Notes under the pieces: model-generated | Database searches by the model: none | What the model saw: the letters and a program-made list of their open reading frames with translations, nothing else | Told to the model about the DNA's origin: nothing | NCBI GenBank assembly: GCA_902729315.2 | Contig: LR746265.1 | Coordinates: forward strand, 1,406,892-1,470,891 | Length of the DNA stretch: 64,000 bases | DNA from: Spirodela intermedia | Lineage: Eukaryota; Streptophyta; Magnoliopsida; Alismatales; Araceae | Direction: 5' to 3' | In this document: piece after piece, positions 49,190 through 60,149 of the stretch | Position numbering within the stretch: position 1 is the stretch's first letter | How the letters are laid out: every line of letters starts with the position of its first letter | Made by a program: the position numbers and the translations under genes

Positions 49190-49890
49190 CTATTAGATCA
49201 AGTATTAAATTATTTACATATCACTCCATGTGTCTTGTATAGATAATGCACCATAGAAACAAATTCTCATTCCAAAAAAAATGAGGGTTCAGAAACTACC
49301 TCCATATCAAAGCAAGTAATAATCTCAAGATAGAACACAAGCCCAAGTTAATTTATTGATTGTTGACGACAGGTGAGCGTTGACCAATGTTGACTGGGGC
49401 TCATGTTAGCGGTTTATTTGATAGTTCACTTCTGACGATCCACCGGGTCACTGAGCCAACAAAAGTGTTGACCACAAATTGGTGGAACAACGAAATCGAT
49501 GGAGTGACAGAATGGCTGACCAGACGGAGCAGCAATTTTGGCAACAACACGTCATTGGGTAGTACGGTGGCAATGGCCGTTGTGGCTCGGGGCTAGACAC
49601 TGATATGGTGAGAGAGGCTCGGCATAGGACGAGCCCAAGAGCACTGTAGATGGTGTGACGACGAGATGGACAGGGCTTGGCGGTGACGAACGGTGGATGG
49701 CGCCAGTGGGAGATGAATCTCTCAACCTAAAGGGGGCCGTGGATGGTGACAGCAGATAGTGGCTAGCTGAACGTTTATTAGCGGCTAATGGTGCCTCTCT
49801 CGACCTACATTTATGGACATTTGTCGGCGGTGGATGGTGGATGCTGGCGGCCTACAATGTCTATCTCAACCTCTCCCTCATATACCGAGA
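49190..49890 (-). repeat. Candidate right (5') LTR remnant with internal repeats
   Basis: TGTATAGATAATG and ATGAGGGTTCAGAAACTACCTC (about 49236-49305) match the left repeat. GGTGGATGG followed by TCTCTCAACCT- or TCTCGACCT-like words recurs about three times between 49690 and 49885, which makes this copy longer than the left one. Confidence 0.4.
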
Positions 49891-50043
49891 TGAAGATTTC
49901 TTCATTGATTTTTAAAGACAAGAACTATGATTAAATAAATATTTAATAATAAAAATGATCGTCTCTTAATCCGCCTGAGATAAGCCGCTGGCGACGTGGA
50001 CGGTGATCAGCGTTATTGTCAAGGAGAGCATGAGAACTTGTTC

Positions 50044-50439
50044 TTACTGAAAGTTACCGCCGAGTAGAACGGAAATAGGAAGAGACAGAAGAGAAGCATA
50101 GAAAAGGAATGGTGGACTATGAAGAAGTTTGGATCTGATCCTAGAAGAGGGAGGGAGGGAGGGAGGGAGGGAGCTGGTCTCTCCAAAAGTTTGAGCTTTG
50201 ATCGCCAAAAGGGAGAGTTTTTTTTTCTTTTTACTTAACTCAGCTCCATATTCTTCGGGGACCATCCAGCTAAACTTCCCCAAAGTAGTAGTAGAAGATC
50301 CCTTACCGCGCGTGGAAGAGGCAGGAAAGCTGCGGCAGTCCTTCACGGCGGCCTCGACCTCCCCTCCTCCCGAGACCGGCGGCGCACCCACCGCCGCCCC
50401 CGCGTGCGATGTTAAAGTGCCCTCCACCGGCGGGCTCAT
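50044..50439 (-). CDS. Hypothetical 131-codon open frame (weak)
   Basis: The first about 65 codons (MSPPVEGTLTSHAGAAVGAP...) are GC-rich and coding-like. A G-box-like ACACGTGAC lies upstream near 50491, and a donor-like GCGCG|GTAAGGG occurs inside. The C-terminal part is low-complexity (poly-Lys, PPSLPPS from a GGGA repeat at 50150-50173). No family is recognised. It may be a first exon or promoter DNA of the PSK SIMULATOR-like gene. Confidence 0.18.
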   Translation of the reverse strand: MSPPVEGTLTSHAGAAVGAPPVSGGGEVEAAVKDCRSFPASSTRGKGSSTTTLGKFSWMVPEEYGAELSKKKKKLSLLAIKAQTFGETSSLPPSLPPSSRIRSKLLHSPPFLFYASLLSLPISVLLGGNFQ

Positions 50440-51500
50440 TTTTTGTCTGCGCCGGGCTTTTCAAAGAGCAGGGCCCGGCCCGTTGGGGTCACGTGTCGGA
50501 GGGGGGCGTACCTTGTTGTAGTAAATCTTGGACAGTATCTTAGCTTAGAGCTGCCATAAATGTTGTCAGTGAGTCTGAATGAATGACTGGGAGGGAGTCA
50601 GCTGCTCCGGCCGCCGGAGCCGGAGGGGACGATGATGCTGGGGGGTGGAGGGGGAGAGGCGGTGGTGTGGAAATAACCTGCGCCTTCTCACTTTCAAATT
50701 CAACTTCGGAGCATCGCCGCATTTAAGAAAGGGCCTGCCCTTCGGAAGACTGTCGGAGAGGCCCTGTCTCGGGACGGGCACTACAGACGAACGCAGTAAA
50801 GGCTCCTCCTTTCTCCCCACGCCGCCCCCACACGCGTGCTAGAGAGAGAAGGAAGAGAGAGAGAGAGAGAGCGGGAGAGGAAGAGGGAGAGAACCTTGTT
50901 TTCAACAGGGGACCGGGCAACCCCTCTTGCTCTCGTGGTCTCAGGGTGAGGAGTACCCAGATACCGAGGAGCTGGGGAGAAGGCGCCGTCGCCGGCCAGG
51001 CGGGCTCCGACTGTCGCCGGCGGAGAGGCCCGGTTGCGGAAAGCCTGGAGAGTTCTGTTCCAGGGTAAGGGCAAAAGCTTCCTGTACTCTCTTCTTCTAA
51101 AGGACGAGGGATGGATCCTGTCACGGGGTGCGAAGGGGGAGTTGCAGAGTTTTACTGTATCTGTTAAAATTTCTCCTTGTCGATCTCGCTTTTCTGAACC
51201 TCCGACGGCGGCGGATATCCTGCCGATACCGCGAAGAACCACGAATCTTCAGCGGTCTGGTTTTTTTCTCCTCCCCACCGGTTTTTCGACTGTGGTGCGG
51301 TGAATCTTCGAGCTGCATTGCATAGTATTTGCAGAAATTTATCGGCTTGGGCTTGGTCGAATGTAGGGGGAGGCTGGAGGGATCTCTTTCTTCTACCTCG
51401 GCCTAATCTACGAGTATTTGCAGATCTTCATCTTCTTGAATTCTTCAGCAATTCCGTCTGTTGGAACCCTCAGGAGCGATCGAAGAAGACGACGGCGGCT
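50440..51500 (+). promoter_or_regulatory. Promoter and 5'UTR of the PSK SIMULATOR-like gene
   Basis: GC-rich, with a (GA)n tract at about 50842-50872. A donor CCAGG|GTAAGG near 51063 and an acceptor TTTGCAG near 51423 suggest a 5'UTR intron. The open frame extends upstream to 51300, but the likely start codon is at 51501. Confidence 0.45.
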
Positions 51501-52952
51501 ATGGTTGCAGAGCCTTGGATCCACAGAATGCGAATCCAGGTGGGTTCCAATCTGAAGCATTCCACGACTGCCGCCGCCGCCTCCGCCGCCGGCGAGCTCA
51601 AGGCGCCGCCGGAGAACACGATCGGAATCCTGTCCTTCGAGGTTGCCAGCTCCATGTCCAAGGCTGTCCACCTCTATAAGTCGCTGTCCCCCTCTGAAGT
51701 CTCCCGCCTCCGCAGCGAGGTCTTCAGGTCCCAGGCCGTCCGCCACCTGGTCTCCGGCGACGAGTCCCATCTCCTGAAGCTCGTCGCCGCAGAGAAGCTC
51801 GAGGAACTGAACAGGGTGGCCGCCGTCGTCTCCCGCCTGGGGAAGCGGTGCACCGAGCTGGCCCTCGTGGGTTTCGAGCACGTCTATGCCGACCTACTCG
51901 CCAGCCGTGCGGCGGCGGCGAAGCTCGACCTCTCGGCCAAGGACATGGAGGCGGCGGTGAAGAGGATGGAGCGCTACGTTGCCTCCACGGCGACCCTCTA
52001 CGCCGAGCTGGAGGTGCTGGGGGACCTAGAGCACGGCGCGAAGAAGCTCCAATTAGGGCAGAAGCAGCAGCTGCAGCTGCAGCAGGAGGAGGCCCTCCGC
52101 GCCTACAACCAGAAGATCCAGTGCCGGCGGCACGAGCTCAAGCACCTCCGGGAGGTCTCCCTGTGGAACCAGACCCATGACAAGATCGTCGGTCTCATGT
52201 CGAGGGCGGTCTGCACCATCTACGCCCGGATTCGCCTGGTCTTCGGGCAGCCCCTCGATCCTCCGGCGAGACCGCCGCCGCCGGCGGCTGCGTCGGCGCT
52301 CAACCCCTGCGGGTCTACCCCCGTGCGGCTCTTCGGAGAGTGCCTCAGCTTCACCAGTTCAGCCCCGTCGGACGAGGAGGAGGAAGAGGAGGGGGAGCTC
52401 CTCCGGTCGTTGATCCCCGCCACCGCCGCCGCCGCCGCGGGGCCGTCGACGGTGGGGGGCTCGGCGCTGGCTCTGCACTATGCGAACGTCATCATCATCA
52501 TCGAGAAGCTGCTGCGGTACCCTCATCTGGTCGGGGAGGAGGCAAGGGACGACCTGTACCAGATGCTTCCGACCAGCCTGAGGTTGACCCTGCGGGTAAA
52601 CCTCCGGGCGTATGGAAAGGATCTGGCCATCTATGACGGCGCCGTCGCCCATGACTGGAAGGGGAAGCTGGAGAAGATCCTGGCGTGGCTCTCCCCCATG
52701 GCCCACAACATGATCAGGTGGCAGACCGAGCGCAACAACTTCGAGCAGCAGCAGCACCACCAGATCGTCTCCAAGGTCAACATCCTCCTCCTGCAGACCC
52801 TCCACTTCGCGGACAGGGTGAAGACGGAGGCTGCCATCTGCGAGCTCCTCGTCGGGCTGAACTACATCTGCCGGTATGAGCACCAGCAGAACGCGCTGCT
52901 CGACTGCGCCAGCAGCGTTGACTTCGACCACTGCGTGGATTGGCAGCTTTGA
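51501..52952 (+). CDS. PSK SIMULATOR-like protein (DUF3475 + DUF668)
   Basis: Plant-specific family whose Arabidopsis members (PSI1-3) support growth in the phytosulfokine context; the molecular activity is unknown. One exon, 483 residues. The DUF3475 region begins at about residue 42 (GILSFEVASSMSKAVHLYKS) and includes SRLRSEVFRSQAVRHLV and GFEHVYADLL. An Ala/Gln-rich coiled-coil-like middle follows (LQLGQKQQLQLQQEEALR). The DUF668 region is at about residues 321-410 (ALHYANVIIIIEKLLRYP, DDLYQMLPTSLR, ILAWLSPMAHNMIRWQTERN). The C-terminus is LLVGLNYICRYEHQQNALL...DWQL. I chose the ATG at 51501 (MVAEPWIHRM) because the upstream 67 codons of the open frame look like UTR. The protein has no visible N-myristoylation Met-Gly. 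The gene is very GC-rich, so long antisense frames exist. Confidence 0.92.
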   Translation: MVAEPWIHRMRIQVGSNLKHSTTAAAASAAGELKAPPENTIGILSFEVASSMSKAVHLYKSLSPSEVSRLRSEVFRSQAVRHLVSGDESHLLKLVAAEKLEELNRVAAVVSRLGKRCTELALVGFEHVYADLLASRAAAAKLDLSAKDMEAAVKRMERYVASTATLYAELEVLGDLEHGAKKLQLGQKQQLQLQQEEALRAYNQKIQCRRHELKHLREVSLWNQTHDKIVGLMSRAVCTIYARIRLVFGQPLDPPARPPPPAAASALNPCGSTPVRLFGECLSFTSSAPSDEEEEEEGELLRSLIPATAAAAAGPSTVGGSALALHYANVIIIIEKLLRYPHLVGEEARDDLYQMLPTSLRLTLRVNLRAYGKDLAIYDGAVAHDWKGKLEKILAWLSPMAHNMIRWQTERNNFEQQQHHQIVSKVNILLLQTLHFADRVKTEAAICELLVGLNYICRYEHQQNALLDCASSVDFDHCVDWQL

Positions 52953-53577
52953 GCGATCGGCGGCGGCTGTAGATAATTCCTTCGCTTCTGTAAAGACGAG
53001 ACTCAAGAGTTCCGGGTCGTCTCTCTGCCACCCGCCTTGACCTCTTCTCTTCTGCAGCACTTCTCGCTGGTGCTGCCCTCGACGGCGGGTGCCGCCGGGG
53101 TGGAGATGTCAACGCTGCTGGCCGATAGCTGTCCCGGACTAAGGTCTCAAAATTTGAAATCTTTGAGGAAAATTGCAGCATGGTTTGACTGACGGCTCGA
53201 TGAAACCTATGACTTGAACTAGGCACCGCAAGGCCTAGGCCCGACCAAACCCGTTGACTTTTATTTCATGCGTTGACACCTGTGGACTTATCCCCCTGTC
53301 AAGACTTGTTTCGATCTGATGGGTATCATAGGGTTCGTACATCACATCAGTCTTCTAGCAACAGTACTGCAAAATTATTATTCGGCAGGAGATCGAACCA
53401 GGAAAATATAAATAGCATTAATGGCCCACATTTCCAATTTTCAATTACCGTTCTTGTGAAGATTTTTGAAAAAGAGGCAAATCTGGTATGATTCCGACAT
53501 ACCAAAAATCACGTTTTCCTTGTCCATCTTCTGCAGGTTATGTTGTGTGAGACCAGTAGGCATTATGCAGATGATCA
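52953..53577. other. Spacer between convergent PSK SIMULATOR-like and DOHH genes
   Basis: About 0.6 kb that must hold the 3'UTRs of both genes, which point toward each other. Nothing else is seen. Confidence 0.5.
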
Positions 53578-56500
53578 CTACTGCACCTGAGGTGTCCGTA
53601 GAAAGAGAAACTGCAGAGCGAGAGAGAGAGATTAAAATTATCACCACGTGCTAGGGACGAATCCAAAATATGTCATGTGAAAGCGGGTTACCTCGAAGGA
53701 TTTGCCAGCTCTCTCGAACTCGAGCATATTTAAGGCAACTTCGCAGCTCTGAGAAACAATGGGTTCAGGATCCAAGGCGAAATGGTTCAGAAGCTCAACA
53801 CTCTTGCTATCTGGCATGCACATCAAGATGAGAAGGCGATAAGCAAGAAAATCGGAGGAGCAGATTATTTGACAGGAAAAGATCCTCTTCATTCAATTCA
53901 CATGTAGGCACCAAAAAGAGAAGATAAAAACAAGAAAATAGCTGCAAAATACAATACTTCTATGAACAGGAACGGCATGTTGACCAAGAAAGTCCAGAGT
54001 GAGTGCGACTCTTAAGTAGGACAGCAGTACCTGCGATGGATCCAAGGGCTTCCGCAGCTTCATGCCTGACCATGGGATGTTCATCTACGTCTTCAAGAAC
54101 TTTGGATAGTGCAGCAATGGCATCTTTATTTTGCAACTGCCCCAGGACATAGGCAACCTAAATACAAGGCAAAGTGGCAGATGAGTCCTTCGAGCCTGAT
54201 GATCCTTCTCTAACACGAATTGACACCACTTTCGGAATTTTATATTTTATATTTTATAACCGACATCTAAGTGGAAAATATTAGATCTACGACATAGTAT
54301 TCTAGTAATTCGGATGCACAGTAGATGCTAGAATACTTTGCAAGCAACTATGAAAAATTATGTCATCACTATTACATGGCCAAATAGTAGATTACATGAT
54401 ATGCTGCATCTAGTCAATGGTATGAAAAATTATAATCCATGATCATCCTCAGTGTAAAATTTTCCCATCAATTTATTTTTCACATATCAACATTAAGCAT
54501 CCTGAAATCAAATATTTGAACATAATATAGCCAGACAACACAGATAATTTCACGGAAACATACTAAAATGAATCATAGAAAAACCTTTTTATCTATCCAT
54601 GTGGCAATGATAGCAGTGCGACGTGAGGGAAGTATCAAACAAAGGATTGTTGACATTCTAAATCAGTCAACGATGGTCCGACACAAAACTTTTTGGCAGA
54701 TAATTTAAAGAGGAAAATAGCATATATAACAAAAATGGTAGACCTCATGCCGTAGGAGAGCACTTCTGGCACCTAATGATGCAATGATTGCACTGACAGC
54801 TGAGTCCCCACCCTGGTTACGGAGGGCAAAAAGAGCTGCATAGCGTTCGTACATACTTTCTTCCTCGTTCAGGAGAACTTCCCTGGACATGAATTACACA
54901 AAAAATAAAAAATATGAAAATAAAAATCAGTAAGCAGTACAAAACAGCATATGCTGTTCATATAAGGAAATACCTTAGCTGTTCTACTGAAGAATATAGA
55001 GTAGAGGGCCTTGCTGGATCGACTGATAAGAAGGGTGATGTTGCTACACAATTTTTTTCATCTCTATTAGCCCTATTTTTCTGCTCTTTTATTCGTCTGA
55101 TTGCCAATTCACATGTTTCTTGCACTTCCGGGGCTGGATCTGATTTCAAGCTCTTAGTTAACAAAGGAATAACACTTTCCAGGCCAATCGCACCAAGGGC
55201 TTCAGCTGCCTAATCCAAGCCTCTTAGAACCGAGTATAAAGAACCCTAGGGTTCAAAAAAAAGCCATAAAAAGACAATAGCGTGAAATTTTTTACCTCAT
55301 GACGTACAATGGGATGTAAAGAGAGATCATTAAGCACATTTTCTAAAGCAGAAATTGCTTGAACATCCTGCATCTGACCCAAGGCAAATGCGGCTTCATG
55401 TGCAAGAAGATTTGACGAATCTCTTGTCGCTGGAAAAGTTAGAAAATATGAAACATGTATGAGCCAAAAGACAATTGACAAAACCTCCAATAGTCCAAAG
55501 ATAATCACAGTTGATGTCAAAGTCGTGACCAGAGGATTAGAATGTAATTTGTATTCGAAAAATGGTAAAGTATAGCCTCGAAATATTTCCATGTCACGAC
55601 TTGAACGAAACTGAGGCATAACTTCTACAGCTAAAAAAAGAGGTAATTTAGATGATTATGCAAGGGTTTGTTCACAGAGGTGGTATGTCTCCATATACAT
55701 TATTCTTTGGCTCAATTCTGTAACGGATAGGTAGGTATCTATAAGCTTTAGAGCTTCCTTTTATGATTATAACGTCTTGAAATATAATGTTCTCATCATA
55801 TTCACTCAACCATTAATCGGACTTGTCCACGCTAACATGAAATAGGCCTAAGCAATGATGTCAAATTCAACAATTTTGGGAAAAAGGAAGTTAATTCCTC
55901 AGCCTTTGCTCACGCAATAATATCATCCTATAAGTCAAACAACCCTAGTAAGGGCGAGGACGATTATTCTTCAAGAATTAATATAATGGCCACAGAGAAA
56001 AACTACAATGTACCGCACTGGATTAAATTCAACCATTTGTAGCTTTAAAACTAACCCGGAGGAAAAAGAGACCAACAAAAAACTCGCATTTTTAAAAAAA
56101 TATGCTGAGCTTTTAGTTTCTTCAACTTAGCCTTAAATATGCATTATCCCGTCTCTGATGTCAAATTGAACCGTCAGTTTTTATGTGTCCTGAGCTTATG
56201 GCATTATAATCTTGGGTGAAATTATAAGCTCGTGATTCCGCACTTGCTAGGAAATTGACCAAGTTGTCCAGCCAGGCATAGATACGACAAGAAACAGGCA
56301 TTCCCTCACTCATTACGTTGTTAAAAGTTTTGAATGGTCTTTCTTCGATGACGAATATTGGACCAAAATAATTATGGGCGGGAAGAAACAGGCATATATT
56401 ATGATTTTGAATGAAGAAATGATCTATAACGCCGATAGAGTGGATTAGAAAGAAGAACGCCGGCGATTTTCTACACGGGTTTCAACCGTAGAATAAAAAT

Positions 56501-57251
56501 GAAGGATGCAGTGATAACCATTCAACGTCCAAGATTTCAGCGAAAAAATAACTCATATAAAAGAAAGAAAAAAATCGAGAAAAGACGACAGAGAAACGGA
56601 CATAACATGACAGGCTTCGTGCAGCAGGGTTGCCTCATCCTACTGACCAGATAATGTTTCGTTCACCATACAATCGAAAAAGATAGTCTAAAAATAATTT
56701 CCTTTTACTTATAAAAACTTATAAACTCGCAAAAATCGGTCTAAAAGAAGAAAAAGGGATCCGACAGAGAGGATATTAATTCCGCAGCCCAGTGACCAGA
56801 GTGATGATGATGTTAGCTATCATCCACAAGGGGAGAAGTAAAATAAAACGAAACTTTTAAACATCCAGAAACTGCTGGAGGTCAACAGAACCCCAGGGAA
56901 AACGAAGCATGTAACTCTGGAGATGGAGAACAAGAACAATCAAATTTTATAAACAAAAAAGGGAGTGAACCGCATCCCAGAAGCAAATAAATCAAATACG
57001 CCGCATATGCAAGGGAAAATTCGAAGCATTCACGCGTTTGAGAAGAAGGAAAAACCTCGGACGAGCGCCTCGCGAGGGGCGGGACCCCTCAGGTTGCGCA
57101 GGGAGAAGAGCGCTCTAAAGCGCTCGGAGATCGGCTGATCCGCATCCAGCAACCTGTCGCAGAGGAACTTTTCCATATCAGCAGAGACTTCAAAGGGATT
57201 CTCCAACGCCATGATCGGGGCGGAGGTGGGTTGGAAGGGGGTGGGAGCCAT
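53578..57251 (-). CDS. DOHH: Deoxyhypusine hydroxylase (HEAT-like repeat diiron enzyme)
   Basis: Hydroxylates deoxyhypusine on eIF5A, the last step of hypusine formation. Seven exons: 57056-57251, 55296-55429, 54974-55209, 54744-54882, 54031-54157, 53692-53810, 53578-53610; 984 nt, 327 residues. Four His-Glu pairs that bind the diiron centre are present: H76-E77, H109-E110, H234-E235 and H267-E268. Their spacing is 33, 125 and 33, near the human 33, 118 and 33. Two HEAT-like arrays are separated by an acidic/basic linker ([16 protein letters not shown]). The family core starts at M26 ([11 protein letters not shown]); M1 and M14 upstream are also possible starts. The last exon encodes only [10 protein letters not shown]. 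If intron 6 were retained, the protein would instead end [16 protein letters not shown]. Intron 1 is 1.6 kb. Confidence 0.94.
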
Positions 57252-58630
57252 CTATTGAACTTCGCCCACTGAGTTTTATTCCCGCGGAAGCCGGTCAAGC
57301 TTTACACCGAATGTCGGGAAGGACTCCATTTCAGGTCATGCGAATTTTACTATTTTTATCGTTTTATAATTTTATAAAACTCACCAAACCTTCTATTACT
57401 GCTCAAGAAACTTCTATTAAACCCTACAAACTGGAAATTATTTCCGGGTCCATCCTTTCGTTAAGCAAGCGTCATATCTTAATTTTCTAATCTTTCTTCC
57501 TCACAAAAGAAAAATATTTTGCATTTTTTAAATATTAAAGTAATATTCATAAGGTCCTTTTTTGGTAAGCAATACACCTTATTTTATTCTACGTTTTTTA
57601 AAATGTGCTTTACATTAATTAATATATGAAATAATTATTATTCAAATATTATCTTCAACTTTCAGTTACCACGTAGAATTTTAACATCAATATCATAACA
57701 TTAGTGCCCACTCAATTCAGTAATGTTTAATGTTAGTTGTTATGATAAATGTGATCCATAATTTTTTTTCCCTATAATTATTCAAGTTTACCAAAGATGA
57801 TATAAATTGCCTTTGAATGTTTTCTATGACCGATCTCACACATAGTTTTTCGTCCCAAAGAAGATCTTACCCCCCCCCCCCCCCTTCTATCTTCCACTAG
57901 TGTTTATTATCGTGGATGCTATTAATCTAAAGAATGCTAATACAAATTTTATATTTTTATATTTTATTGAAAATATACCTGGTAGAGTTGAGAAAATAAG
58001 TGTACCTCTATATAAGTGTATGATTAAAAATATTTTCGGGGGATTAATTATTTTATCATACTATATTACATCATTCTCTAGTTGATGTTAAAAATTGAGA
58101 ATAATCAATGAATGTATAAAAGTAATAAAAATATAACATGATAAAGTAAAGCACCTTTAATTCTTATGTAGGCTAAGGAGCTTAACTACATAGAGGCTAT
58201 CTAAAGAAAAAGAAAAAGAAAAAAAAAAGGATTCACTAGAACAAGAAGAAAATTATTTTCTTGGATTTTTTTCCACATGATCATCAGATGACATAAGAAA
58301 CTTTGTCACTCTCCTCACACAGTTTCACCCTCTCATTCCCTTTATTAGTTGAGGCACCTAAAGTATATGTGGTCATTTTCAGGGGAGTCAAATGAGGGTA
58401 AGTATTATGTGTCTTTAGCTCTTATTTTCTAGTCCTTTGGATTGAATTGATCAAAGTTTTTTAGTATCATATATATGTTGGTTATGAATAAATTGATTAC
58501 TGGGAGGTTGATCTATTAAGATTATCATATCAAATGTCATAAAAGGTTACTTACTTTATGTGCCATTTTATAATTTCACACCTAGCACACTCATGTCCCA
58601 TTAATCATGGTTCATTTGCTATATTATGTT
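57252..58630. other. AT-rich spacer upstream of DOHH
   Basis: DOHH promoter near 57252-57400, then AT-rich DNA with a poly-C run (about 57870-57884). No gene is recognised; open frames are short and AT-driven. Confidence 0.45.
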
Positions 58631-59300
58631 TTAAAAAAACCATAATACTCCTATTTAGAACATTATTTCTTAAAATGAACACTCAAATTTTTTTCATGTG
58701 AATGTTAAATAATAAAAATCATGTGACAACCACTTTTGAATAAGTATAGTTTAAGCTACAAGTATTCAATATAATTTATCTATTTATTGGAATTCATATA
58801 TCATGCTTATAAACTAAATAAATTATTGTGAGAATCTGTCAAGATTGTGGTCTCAAAACTCATTACTCTTGGGCTAGTTGAATATTTTTTTAAAAAATAA
58901 GATCAAAAAATTAAATTACCAGATAATTACCTTAACATTAATACGCATAGATTTGCTAGATTCTATTTGAAAAAAACCATAATGCTCCCACTTAGAATAT
59001 TATTTCTTAAAATGAACATTCTAAATTTTTTCACGTGAATGCAGAAATAAAAAAATCACTTCAAAACGACTTTTTAAAAAATGTAGTTTAAACTATGATT
59101 ATTCAATGTGATGTATCTATTATTTGGAATTCATATATCATGCTTATAAACTAAATAAATTATTGCAATAAAATGTCAAGGTTATGATCTTAAAACTCAC
59201 CTCTCTTTTGCCAATTGATTATTAAATTATTATTTTTATGAGTGAAATAACCTAAGAATTAGCTTAAAATTAATAGAGTATGAAGTAGAGATTTCATGAG
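58630..59300. repeat. Tandem duplication of an approximately 336-bp segment
   Basis: CCATAAT(A/G)CTCC, ATTATTTCTTAAAATGAACA and GGAATTCATATATCATGC followed by TTATAAACTAAATAAATTAT appear once in 58630-58965 and again, collinear, in 58966-59300. Confidence 0.88.
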
Positions 59301-59657
59301 GCCTAATAGGAAAACTGTAATAATAAAATAAAATGTATAAGACTTATCCACCGTAGGTTGCACACGATCGAAATCAACGGATCCTTAAGAGTGGCCCCAG
59401 GTAAAACGACCAGGTCTGGTCCACCTTTGGCACGCGTTTGACTTGATCCAGTCAAATGACGACAACGGTCCAACAGCCCTTGTTCGGGTTCGAATTGGGA
59501 CGTTCGCAATGCCTACGCATACCAAACGGTGAGAGAATCGTGGTGCGTGCTTGATTTTCACTGGCTACGGATAGCAGTCGTACCTGGGGGTGTCGTCGCC
59601 ACGCCAGCGTCTACTGAAGTTGCTCCCTACCCCGAACGACCCTCATCCCTACCATCC

Positions 59658-59661
<4 letters not shown>

Positions 59662-59729
<68 letters not shown>

Positions 59730-59950
59730 CCTAACTTTCTCTATCTAGATCTCTATGTATGGAAGAGTCCCTCCTGCTTCCCAACTCTCTTCTTTGGTCG
59801 GCTGTTGATGCTATATGGATCTGTGTTCCAATCATCTACTTCGGAGCTAAACGATCCCCACCTCCACCACCAATACCAAACCTAGATACGAAGAAGAGGA
59901 CTTTCGCCCATTATAATACAGAGTTGCACCAGAACACTGTTCTCAGTCAC

Positions 59951-59993
<43 letters not shown>
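59662..59993. repeat. (CT)n-(TA)n and (CT)n microsatellites in the AHL upstream region
   Basis: (CT)n at about 59662-59693 runs directly into (TA)n at 59694-59727. A second (CT)n lies at about 59953-59988, roughly 160-200 bases before the AHL start, probably in its 5'UTR. Confidence 0.9.
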
Positions 59994-59996
<3 letters not shown>

Positions 59997-60149
59997 ATCT
60001 CTAAAACTCTGAAAGAAGCAGCTGGGTGGGTTTTCCTTGAGATCATTTCTCCGTGATCTTCTTCCTCCCTACGACGTGAGAATTCATTGCTCTTCTTCTG
60101 GGTTGTTTGCCGCAGGAATGGTTGATCTCGAAGAACAACAACAGAGAGA

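Larger units (their letters stand above)
44470..49890 (-). mobile_element. Decayed Ty3/gypsy LTR retrotransposon
   Basis: On the minus strand, fragments of pol occur in the order RT (about 47490-46850), a possible RNase H remnant (near 46600) and integrase (about 45980-45770). This order is that of Ty3/gypsy elements. All fragments carry several stops and frameshifts, so the element is dead. Degenerate LTR-like repeats lie at about 44470-44950 and 49190-49890. Gag should lie at 47.6-49.1 kb but is not recognisable. No primer-binding site or target-site duplication could be seen. The boundaries are estimates. Confidence 0.65.

Noticed and set aside
52359-53060. 233-codon minus-strand open frame over the PSK SIMULATOR-like gene
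   Set aside because: It is antisense to a clear DUF668 coding region. The frame is open because the exon is very GC-rich; there is no family similarity.
59303-59509. 68-codon minus-strand frame upstream of the AHL gene
   Set aside because: No recognised family and no splice context; likely chance.
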